The position numbers and the translations under genes are program-made. This document shows positions 8,739-15,901 of a DNA stretch of 64,000 bases, piece by piece. Origin of the DNA: Bradyrhizobium sp. CB2312 (GTDB lineage: Bacteria > Pseudomonadota > Alphaproteobacteria > Rhizobiales > Xanthobacteraceae); contig NZ_CP121668.1 of assembly GCF_029714425.1 (NCBI RefSeq), positions 2,997,501 to 3,061,500 on the forward strand. The letters run 5' to 3'. The notes below the pieces were generated by a model. The model was not told the DNA's origin and did not search any database. It saw only the letters and a program-made list of their open reading frames with translations. Every line of letters starts with the position of its first letter. Positions within the stretch are counted from its first letter, which is position 1.

Positions 8739-9709
8739 GGCTCGTTCCGCACTTGATAGGATGCCTTGAGCCGCTTGACCGCTTCCCAGGCGCGCTTGCG
8801 GGTTTCCTCCGTGTGCCAGTTCCTGGCCGCCTCATCCCGAACGCTGTCGAGACTGGCAAGATTTCCGGCTTGCCGAGAATCCAGCCGGGCGACGTGCCAG
8901 CCATCCTTGGACTGCAACAGCTTCCATTCCCCCTCCGGCATCGCCAGCAATCCGTCACGGAAATTGTCGCCGAAGGATGCCGAGAGACTCTCGACGGGGC
9001 GGCCGAGGATGGCGCGCGTGAGCTTCTGCAACTCCTCGGATTCGCGCTGCTGAGTGATGTCGTCGAGCTGACGCTGCGCCGTTTCCTGATCGGTGGGCGG
9101 GGTGATGTAGAATGAAACGCGCTCAGGCTCGTCGAAGCGGCCGTGATTTTCCGCGAACCATGCTTGCAACTGCTCGTCGGTGGGACGCGGCACGCGGATC
9201 TGATCGAAGATCAGCAATTGCATCTTGTAGGCGATCCGGTCGCGGATCGTCTCGTCACCGCGGTCGACGGCAAGCGCCTTGCCTTCACGATAGAGAATCT
9301 CGCTCGCGACCCAGCTGTCGATCATCTTCTGGAGCTGCGCCTCGGAAGGCGCGCGTTCCTTGTCCTCGTCGAAATTGTCGATGAAGGACTGCCGCATTGC
9401 CTTGGTGACGGTGATGACTTTTTCGTCCTTGGCCGGAGGATGCAGCACCGCGTCGATGCCGAAGATGATCGCTCCGAGCAAGGTGAAATGCAGCAGAGGC
9501 TCGCGCGACAGCCGCGCAAATAGAGAGACAAGCGAGCGCGAAGACTTCGTTGCGCCGTGGGCGACATCGTTCGGATCTGAATCGTCGATACGCGATATCG
9601 GAAAGGGCTGCACTTCAACTGGTGTCGCTGGCATTGACATACGGTTGTCACAAACTTTCTTGGCACGCGCGTCGCCGCGTCTTATGCGGCAGTGCTTTTC
9701 ATCTGTCAT
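8735..9709 (-). CDS. Membrane-anchored peptidyl-prolyl cis-trans isomerase (PpiC/rotamase type)
   Basis: A 324-residue protein with one membrane anchor near residues 70-90 (LLHFTLLGAIIFGIDAVL), a helical SurA-like region (residues 100-190), and a parvulin-like rotamase domain towards the C-terminus (SFGDNFRDGLLAMPEGEW, GWHVARLDSR). It would face the periplasm and assist folding of exported proteins. The first ATG at 9709 has GAGG immediately upstream, with very short spacing; an in-frame ATG at 9640 is an alternative. It leads the leftward operon with HupE/UreJ_2 and is divergent from the PHP gene, suggesting it folds one of these envelope proteins. Confidence 0.82.
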   Translation of the reverse strand: MTDEKHCRIRRGDARAKKVCDNRMSMPATPVEVQPFPISRIDDSDPNDVAHGATKSSRSLVSLFARLSREPLLHFTLLGAIIFGIDAVLHPPAKDEKVITVTKAMRQSFIDNFDEDKERAPSEAQLQKMIDSWVASEILYREGKALAVDRGDETIRDRIAYKMQLLIFDQIRVPRPTDEQLQAWFAENHGRFDEPERVSFYITPPTDQETAQRQLDDITQQRESEELQKLTRAILGRPVESLSASFGDNFRDGLLAMPEGEWKLLQSKDGWHVARLDSRQAGNLASLDSVRDEAARNWHTEETRKRAWEAVKRLKASYQVRNEP

Positions 9710-9939
9710 CCTCTAACGCTCATGCGGCGAAGAAAAATGCAATGGAAAAACGCAAGAGGCAAGATGCCGCACACGCAGTGCGCAGTTGTCGCGGTCAAAC
9801 ACAAATCCTTCACGAAGCTGTATCGTAACTCTGGCCAGTATCGCCGCGTGCAGGGAGCCGCGCACGCGGATGAGCCAAACGGCTCTCACTCTCCGCACCT
9901 CTGGCTAATTTTCTCGATATGTGACACGAGGGGCGATAG
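9710..9939. promoter_or_regulatory. Divergent intergenic region between PPIase and PHP genes
   Basis: These 230 bases separate the leftward PPIase-HupE operon from the rightward PHP gene, so promoters for both must lie here. The part near the PHP gene is relatively AT-rich (TTTTCTCGATATGTGACACG). I could not recognise a riboswitch, a Fur/Zur/NikR-type palindrome or confident -35/-10 boxes. Confidence 0.4.
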
Positions 9940-11961
9940 ATGTTTCCATCCGGCAAGACGATCCTGTTGACTGCAGCATCGGCAACCTTGGCGCTGACGC
10001 AGAGCGCTGCAGCCGACGACTGGGGGCGCGGCGAGCGCCGCGGCAATCCCTATGTTGCCGGTGACATGCACAACCACAACACCTGCACCGATGGTTCGGT
10101 CGCAGCCGGCTACACGATCGATCGCGCGGTCGGCCGCGGCACCGCGTCCGCCGGCGGAAACAATTTCGATCTCGACTGGTTCACGCTCGGCAACCATGGC
10201 GGCTCCGGCAACCGCGACTGCCGCTTCAGCGACACCAGCGCCAATCTTCCGGGACAGACCACGACGACCTGGAGCCAGACGCTCGGTCAGACCATCGACG
10301 GCATCACCATCAGCAGCCTGAAGGGCACCCCGAACGGCACCGGCAGCGGCGCGCAGATGTGGCGCTGGCAGTCGATCCGCGAGGTCGAGTATCCGACCAT
10401 CGTCAATCGCACCAACACCTACGACAAGGTGCTGATCGAAGGTCTCGAGTGGATCGCGCCCGGCCATGAGCACGTCGACGTCGCCGTCATCACCGGACAG
10501 CACCCGAAGCACCGGTGGAAGCCCGGCAACGCGGACAAGATGGCGGAATTCGAATACCGCTTCGACCGCGCCGACACCGACGCGATCGGTCCCACCATCG
10601 ATGCCGGCGGCAACCAGCTCTGGCCCGGCAAGGACAACGTCAACAACACGGGCACCGCGGGTCACCAGAAGGCGCTCACGGGCATCAAGTGGCTGCAACA
10701 GAACTATCCGCTGCAATCCTACGTCATCCCGACCCACACCGAGCGCCAGGGACCGTTCAGCGCGACCGCCAATAAGGGCTATAACATCGAGCACTTCCGC
10801 GACTTCAACAACGCGGGCCCGACGGTGGCGTTCGGCATCGAATCGCCCGGTCACTTCGCCGAAGGCGGCGCAACCGGCGGCTCCGGCTCGTACACGCCCA
10901 ACGCGGTCGGCGGCGGCACCTACGGCATGAGCGGCATCTACACCGCGAAGGTCGGCGGCCTCTGGGACGGTCTGCTCGGCGAAGGCCGCAACTTCTTCAT
11001 CTTCGTGAGCTCCGACTGGCACAGCCGCGGTGCGGGCGGTGCGCGTGATTCCTTCACGACCGCCGACTTCATCCCCGGCGAGTACACCAAGCTGTACGTT
11101 CCGAATGCCGGACGGTTCTCGTCGCAGCACGTTGTCGACGGCATGCGTTCGGGTAACTCGTACTCGGTCAATGCCGACCTCATCGGACCGGATCTGGTGT
11201 TCCGCGCCAAGGCGCGCGGCGACGACTGGAAGACGATGGGCGAGACGCTGGTCGTGAGGCCGGGGGACAAGGTGACGGTCGAGATGGAGATGACCGTCCC
11301 GGCCGAGAACAACGCCCCCTACAGCTTCAACAACCCGCTGCTGTTGCCCGTCGGGATCAAGCAGCCGCTGAACAAGCCGTCGCTCGACCACGTCGACCTC
11401 ATCACCGGCAAGATCACCGGCGTTGTTGCGCCCGATGCGGCCGGCTATTCGGTTCCGAATGCGGCCGGTACGGCCGGTGCGGCGATCGTGTACAATCCGA
11501 CGGCGACCATCGCGCAGCAGATCCTGGCGAAGCAGATGCATCGCGAGCATCAGCACCATGGCGCTGTCCGCCTGAAGTTCACGACGACGTTCAGCGCCGG
11601 CAACACGCCGTTCTACATCCGCGCGCGCGGAACCAACATTCCGAACGGCACCCCGAACGTCACCGACACCGCCGGAAACCCGCTGCTCGACGCCAACAAC
11701 GCGCTGGTCAGCTGCACCGATCCGGCTTGCCCCGCGCATCTCGAAACGGTGAACGGCGCCAAGAAGGTGACCCACGACGTTCAGGCCTATTCGAACACCT
11801 GGTTCTACGCCAATCCGATCTTCGTGCGGCCGGAGCGTTCGCCGAAGCTGCTGGTCGAGACCAATGCCGAGCTGGCTCGCCGGCTCGGGCAGCGCGCCGA
11901 TAACGATCATGATCACGACCATGACCATGGTCACGATCACGATCATCACGACCATCACTGA
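9940..11961 (+). CDS. Secreted PHP-type metallohydrolase (CehA/McbA-like) with Asp/His-rich tail
   Basis: A 673-residue exported protein. The signal peptide ends near residue 25 (TQSAAADD). A PHP-type metal centre is suggested by GDMHNHNTCTDGS near residues 41-53 (the D-x-H-x-H motif), LGNHG, GLEW, a His-Pro in GQHPKHRW, and VSSDWHSRG near 353. The family includes trinuclear-metal phosphoesterases and the carbaryl hydrolase CehA. The last roughly 19 residues are almost only Asp and His, a likely metal-binding tail. The start has GAGGGG eight bases upstream. It is transcribed divergently from a PPIase/HupE operon. Substrate and metal are unknown. Confidence 0.78.
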   Translation: MFPSGKTILLTAASATLALTQSAAADDWGRGERRGNPYVAGDMHNHNTCTDGSVAAGYTIDRAVGRGTASAGGNNFDLDWFTLGNHGGSGNRDCRFSDTSANLPGQTTTTWSQTLGQTIDGITISSLKGTPNGTGSGAQMWRWQSIREVEYPTIVNRTNTYDKVLIEGLEWIAPGHEHVDVAVITGQHPKHRWKPGNADKMAEFEYRFDRADTDAIGPTIDAGGNQLWPGKDNVNNTGTAGHQKALTGIKWLQQNYPLQSYVIPTHTERQGPFSATANKGYNIEHFRDFNNAGPTVAFGIESPGHFAEGGATGGSGSYTPNAVGGGTYGMSGIYTAKVGGLWDGLLGEGRNFFIFVSSDWHSRGAGGARDSFTTADFIPGEYTKLYVPNAGRFSSQHVVDGMRSGNSYSVNADLIGPDLVFRAKARGDDWKTMGETLVVRPGDKVTVEMEMTVPAENNAPYSFNNPLLLPVGIKQPLNKPSLDHVDLITGKITGVVAPDAAGYSVPNAAGTAGAAIVYNPTATIAQQILAKQMHREHQHHGAVRLKFTTTFSAGNTPFYIRARGTNIPNGTPNVTDTAGNPLLDANNALVSCTDPACPAHLETVNGAKKVTHDVQAYSNTWFYANPIFVRPERSPKLLVETNAELARRLGQRADNDHDHDHDHGHDHDHHDHH

Positions 11962-11982
11962 CGCGATGATTTGAGGCCATCC

Positions 11983-12011
11983 GGCGGGACGCATGACAAA
12001 TGCGTCCCGCC
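11983..12011 (+). terminator. Hairpin after the PHP gene
   Basis: A perfect 12-bp inverted repeat (GGCGGGACGCAT / ATGCGTCCCGCC) with a 5-base GACAA loop begins 21 bases after the stop. It is followed by GTACCTATTTTATAA, a weak T-rich run, so it probably acts as an intrinsic terminator. Confidence 0.7.
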
Positions 12012-12050
12012 GTACCTATTTTATAACCCGCTAGACTTGCCAGCACGCTC

Positions 12051-12395
12051 GTGATGTCACTGTTCCGTATCTCGGTCTGCACACTATCCCTTCTCTCTGC
12101 CGGCTTCGGTTGCGCGCTGGCCACCCCCGGTGCGGTGCCTGCCTCCGACGAGCCTACCCGGGAAGACTGCAACGCCGCGGTGGCGGAGGCGCGCGCATTG
12201 GCGGCCGATCTGCCGCCCGATCATCTGTCCCGCTACTTTGCCGAGCGGCATTTGCACCAGGCCCTGGTCGAGGCCGGCAATGGCGAATTCGACGAATGCG
12301 TCGATATGGCCGCGCGTGCCTCCGACGAGGTGCGCGAACGCCGCCATGAGCTGCAGCCGGGCGAGCAGCTGAGAGTGCTCAAGCCGAACGAGTAG
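12051..12395 (+). CDS. Small secreted protein of unknown function
   Basis: A 114-residue protein with a signal peptide (SLFRISVCTLSLLSAGFGCALA, cleavage after LATPG or nearby). The mature part is a helical, acidic domain with two cysteines (DCNAAVAEARALAADLP, ECVDMAARASDEVRERR). The sequence starts GTG-ATG, so initiation could be at 12051 or 12054. It may be periplasmic. I do not recognise the family. It lies between the PHP gene's hairpin and the 2OG-oxygenase gene on the same strand. Confidence 0.65.
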   Translation: MMSLFRISVCTLSLLSAGFGCALATPGAVPASDEPTREDCNAAVAEARALAADLPPDHLSRYFAERHLHQALVEAGNGEFDECVDMAARASDEVRERRHELQPGEQLRVLKPNE

Positions 12396-12485
12396 CGAGA
12401 GCGGAGATCTTGCGCGCTGTCATCGCAGCGTCATCTTTCCCCGCGCATTGTTGGCCGAGCTTCACCAACAGGTAGATGTCGCGAC

Positions 12486-13109
12486 ATGGATCAGATCGAG
12501 CCGCTTTTCCCGATTCCCCTCATGCGCTCGCCTGGGCTGCTGCCGCCATCGCTGAACGAGGCCGCGGTCGCCGCGATCCGCAGTACCACGATCGAAGGGA
12601 ATCTGCGCTCGGGCCAACTGTTCCACACCGAGGTTGCCGATCCCCGCGACAATGAGCTGTTTCGCCAGATCGCCGAGCTTGCCGCACCGAAGCTGGTCGA
12701 TTTCGGCGTCCTGCTGTTCGGCGAGCAGTTGCGCTGGACGGTCAAGGAGATGTGGACCAACATGCTCGAGACCGGCGGAAACCAGACGCTGCATTCGCAC
12801 GCCAACAGTTTCGTGTCCGGCATCTTCTATCTCACGCCCTCGCACGCGGCGTGCAAGACGGTGTTCGTGCGGCCGCCCGGCGGCTCAGACTTTTCCTTCC
12901 GTCACCACACCCGCAGTGCCGCCATCGGGCCGTTCAATGCGGGCAAATATGTTTTGCCGGAAGCCGAGCCCGGCGATCTCGTGCTGTTCCCGAGCTATCT
13001 CTATCACGAGGTGCCCAGAAATCCGGGCGGGCAGCGGATCACGATCGCCTTCAACGCGATTCCGGACCATCTGGACTGCTGGGGCTATCGCATCAACTTC
13101 GCGCCGTGA
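12486..13109 (+). CDS. Putative 2-oxoglutarate/Fe(II) oxygenase
   Basis: A 207-residue cytoplasmic protein that resembles the short 2OG-Fe(II) oxygenase family (TIGR02466 type). Visible are MWTNMLETGGNQTLHSHANSFVSGIFYL, which would carry the first Fe ligand in HSHANS, and LFPSYLYHEVPRNPGGQRITIAFN, which would supply the distal His and the 2OG-binding Arg. The family is thought to hydroxylate small molecules or peptides; the substrate is unknown. Its gene ends 9 bases from the convergent MFS/spermidine-synthase gene. Confidence 0.75.
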   Translation: MDQIEPLFPIPLMRSPGLLPPSLNEAAVAAIRSTTIEGNLRSGQLFHTEVADPRDNELFRQIAELAAPKLVDFGVLLFGEQLRWTVKEMWTNMLETGGNQTLHSHANSFVSGIFYLTPSHAACKTVFVRPPGGSDFSFRHHTRSAAIGPFNAGKYVLPEAEPGDLVLFPSYLYHEVPRNPGGQRITIAFNAIPDHLDCWGYRINFAP

Positions 13110-13118
13110 GGCCGTCGA

Positions 13119-15749
13119 TCACTCGTTTCTCATGCCGAACTCTCGAAGCAGCAGGTCCCTTGCCTCGCGGCGGGACGGTGCTGCCTCGTTGATCTTGCGC
13201 AGCAGGCGTGCGGCGGCCGCGCGGTCCGAGCCGAGCAGGGATTTTGCCATCCCCATCAGCGGTCCATAGGCCGGATCGAACTCCGCGCTCAGGCGAAGCG
13301 CGTCGATGAGGCCCGGCGACGCCGCGTCGATCAACGCGGCTCCGCGCGGATCGCCTGGCAGAGACGCACCGGCTTCGAGAAAGCGGTTGCGCGCGGCCCA
13401 GTAGGCATTGAGGCGTGTGCCCAGCGCGTCGCGCTCGGCTGCGCTCACGAGCAGTTCATTCGGATCCGGGCGAATCTCCTTCGTGACGGCAAGCAGCAGT
13501 GACCAGGGCGCCGCCGTGAGCGCACGGACATTTCGGCGCGCATCGAAAGTCACGAACGGATAGTCGTCCGTGTTGCGCGGACCCTCGCCGGCGAATGTGG
13601 AGAGGGCGCGCGGGCCTGCTACATATTGGCCGAGGAGATCGATCGATGTCTCGAACCCGAGGGGGCGAACGGCTGATGCGACCGCGGGATCGCGAAGCCG
13701 CGCAGCCAGCGCGTCGGTGTCGAGATGGCCGCCGTCCCGCGTTCCGACCAGCGCAAGCATCGGTGTGCGGACGCTGTAGTGATTGAGCCAGGCCGCGCCG
13801 TCGGGATAGACGTCGAGAAAGCCGCGGACGATGGCGCGCAGCGACGGCATATCGAGCTGGTACAGCGGCAGCCATTGGCAGAAGATCCCGCCGGGCGCGA
13901 GGCGCCGTTTCACGGCTGCGAAATGCTCCACCGTGTAGAGCGCGCCGCTGCCGTCGAGCGCGGGATGAAACAGGTCGGCGATGATCACGTCGTGCTGGCC
14001 GGTATCCGCAGCGACGTAGCGGCGGGCATCCGCCACCGTCACAAGCGGCGCTGATGCCGGTGGCGGATTGACGAACCAGGGCAACAGCTCCACCACTTCG
14101 CGGGAAAGTTCGACGGCGCGCACGCTGACGCCGGGCATCTGCGCGCCGCCGACCATGGTGGCGCCGGTGCCGATACCCAGGAACAAGGCGCGGTGCGGGG
14201 CCTCGTGAAGCAGCAGCGGCAGCATCGCCTGCCGGTAGTCGGAGCGCGTCGAGCTCGTCCCGCCCATGCGGAAGTGGCCGTTGATCTCGAGGTAGCGCAC
14301 GCCCGCGGCGTCATCGACGACGCTGGCCGTCGCCATCGGACCTTCACGGACTGCGAGCAGCGCGCCACCCGGCGGCACGCGCGTCAATGATGGCGCAGGA
14401 TTGAGCCACAAGATGAGCGCGGGGACTGCCGGTACCGCGGACCACAGCAGCGCCGATCGGCCGGGCGGCAGCAGCAGCAGATAGCCGACCGCAACGGCAA
14501 GCAGCGCCGTCCATGCGCCAAGGGCCGGAATCAGGAATTGCGCCGCCAGCAGCGGCGCGATGCAGGCACCAAGGCTGTTGATGCCGACCGCCGCTCCGAC
14601 CGAGCCGCGCTGATCGCTCACCCGTTGCGCCAGCAGGCCGAACAGCGCGCCCATGGCGCTCGCAGGAACCAGGAACAACACCATCGCCACGGCCAGCTCA
14701 CCAAAGATGTCCGCAGACGATACGGCCTCGACCAGGCGGCCGGCATAGGGGGCCAGCGCCGCGGTCGCGATGCAGGCGAGTGCGGTTGCCGCGAGCAGGC
14801 CGCGGAGATTTCCATCCCTGGCATCGCGCCCGGTCCGCTGCCAGAGCAGGCTCCCCGCCGCGGTGCCGAGCAGATAGGCGGCGAGCAGCCCGGCGAACGT
14901 GTAGACGGTGTCTTCCATCACCTGGGCGGCGATCCGGACCACGAGGACCTCGAAGGCGATTCCCAGCAGTCCCGTGGCGAACAGGGTGATGGTGAGCCGC
15001 ACGTCGCGAATGCGTTCCGGCCGCCGTTCCTCGGCATCGGCCGTGGCGGCTGGGCCGAGCGCGAGCGCGCCAAGCGCGCAGAACGCGTTGACGGCGGCAA
15101 GGCAGAGCAACGTGCCCGAAAATCCCAGCGCCGGGATCAGAAGGAATGTCGCGACGAGCGTGCCGGCAAGAGCTCCGGCCGTATTCGCGCCGTAGACGCC
15201 GGCCGTGACGCGGGCTTCGCCACGCGCGTTCCGCATCATCCGTTCCAGCGCGGCCAGCGTCCCGCCCATCGCCATCGTTGCCGGCAGCAGCACGAGAGTC
15301 GGCAGCGCCAGGCTGCCGGCCCAGAGCAGGGCAGCCGACGGCTCGGTGCCGAGCAGGGGGGCAAGAGCGCGACCGGCGGCCGGCAGCAACCAGACGCTGA
15401 TCAGGCCCCACACGGCAATGACGGCTTCGAGCATCGCATAGACGCGCCATGGCGATGCAGCGCGGCGGATCGGCCGATCGAGCGCGAACGCGCCCAGTGC
15501 CAGGCCGCCGAAGAACCCGGCAATGACCCCGAGCACCGCCATCATCTCGGTGCCCAGCACGAGGCTCAGCTGGCGCGTCCACACGATCTCGTAGCCGAGG
15601 CCCGCAAGACCCGACGCGGTCACGATCGGCACGAGAGCCCAGGCGCGGCTTGCAGCCTGGCGCGTGCGCGCCGGCGCGGCCTCATCCTGCGCCGCGCCTG
15701 CGAACCGGCCAGCCGAAGCGATCGCGATGCTGTCCGGCTCAGATTGCAT
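13119..15749 (-). CDS. Fused MFS-like membrane protein / spermidine synthase-like protein
   Basis: About 876 residues. The N-terminal half has 10-14 hydrophobic helices of MFS type (from ALVPIVTASGLAGLGYEIVW). From about residue 480 a soluble spermidine-synthase-like Rossmann domain follows, with LFLGIGTGATMVGG as the nucleotide-binding loop, AVELSREVVELLPWF, and DVIIADLFHPALDGSGALYT. The C-terminal 100 residues are helical. I start at the ATG at 15749 because AGGAG lies 7 bases upstream. The upstream ATG at 15806 falls inside a hairpin and has no ribosome site. Such fusions are widespread, but their reaction is not established. Confidence 0.85.
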   Translation of the reverse strand: MQSEPDSIAIASAGRFAGAAQDEAAPARTRQAASRAWALVPIVTASGLAGLGYEIVWTRQLSLVLGTEMMAVLGVIAGFFGGLALGAFALDRPIRRAASPWRVYAMLEAVIAVWGLISVWLLPAAGRALAPLLGTEPSAALLWAGSLALPTLVLLPATMAMGGTLAALERMMRNARGEARVTAGVYGANTAGALAGTLVATFLLIPALGFSGTLLCLAAVNAFCALGALALGPAATADAEERRPERIRDVRLTITLFATGLLGIAFEVLVVRIAAQVMEDTVYTFAGLLAAYLLGTAAGSLLWQRTGRDARDGNLRGLLAATALACIATAALAPYAGRLVEAVSSADIFGELAVAMVLFLVPASAMGALFGLLAQRVSDQRGSVGAAVGINSLGACIAPLLAAQFLIPALGAWTALLAVAVGYLLLLPPGRSALLWSAVPAVPALILWLNPAPSLTRVPPGGALLAVREGPMATASVVDDAAGVRYLEINGHFRMGGTSSTRSDYRQAMLPLLLHEAPHRALFLGIGTGATMVGGAQMPGVSVRAVELSREVVELLPWFVNPPPASAPLVTVADARRYVAADTGQHDVIIADLFHPALDGSGALYTVEHFAAVKRRLAPGGIFCQWLPLYQLDMPSLRAIVRGFLDVYPDGAAWLNHYSVRTPMLALVGTRDGGHLDTDALAARLRDPAVASAVRPLGFETSIDLLGQYVAGPRALSTFAGEGPRNTDDYPFVTFDARRNVRALTAAPWSLLLAVTKEIRPDPNELLVSAAERDALGTRLNAYWAARNRFLEAGASLPGDPRGAALIDAASPGLIDALRLSAEFDPAYGPLMGMAKSLLGSDRAAAARLLRKINEAAPSRREARDLLLREFGMRNE

Positions 15750-15804
15750 TCCTTCACTCCTGTTCGAACGCGACCGACTGCGCGGGGCAAGCTGAACGCT
15801 TTGC

Positions 15805-15831
15805 ATCGGCCGAGTGGTGTTCTCGGCCGAT
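15805..15831 (-). terminator. Hairpin between TonB receptor and MFS/spermidine synthase genes
   Basis: A perfect 10-bp inverted repeat (ATCGGCCGAG / CTCGGCCGAT) with a 7-base loop lies between two minus-strand genes. It has no clear T-run, so it may be an attenuator or mRNA-stabilising hairpin rather than a full terminator. Confidence 0.5.
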
Positions 15832-15901
15832 CAGAGCATTCGCTCTATGTCAGATTTTTTCAGGATTTGTGACGACCGGTCAGGACCCGTTGTCGCTGCG
15901 A

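Noticed and set aside
9886..11994. A 702-residue open frame on the minus strand opposite the PHP gene
   Set aside because: It is antisense to a gene with signal peptide, metal motifs and ribosome site, and its composition (Arg/Val/Gly-rich, no motifs) is typical of GC-rich antisense frames.
14538..15872. A 444-residue plus-strand open frame
   Set aside because: It is antisense to the membrane domain of the MFS/spermidine-synthase gene and consists of Gln/Arg/Asp-rich sequence without motifs.
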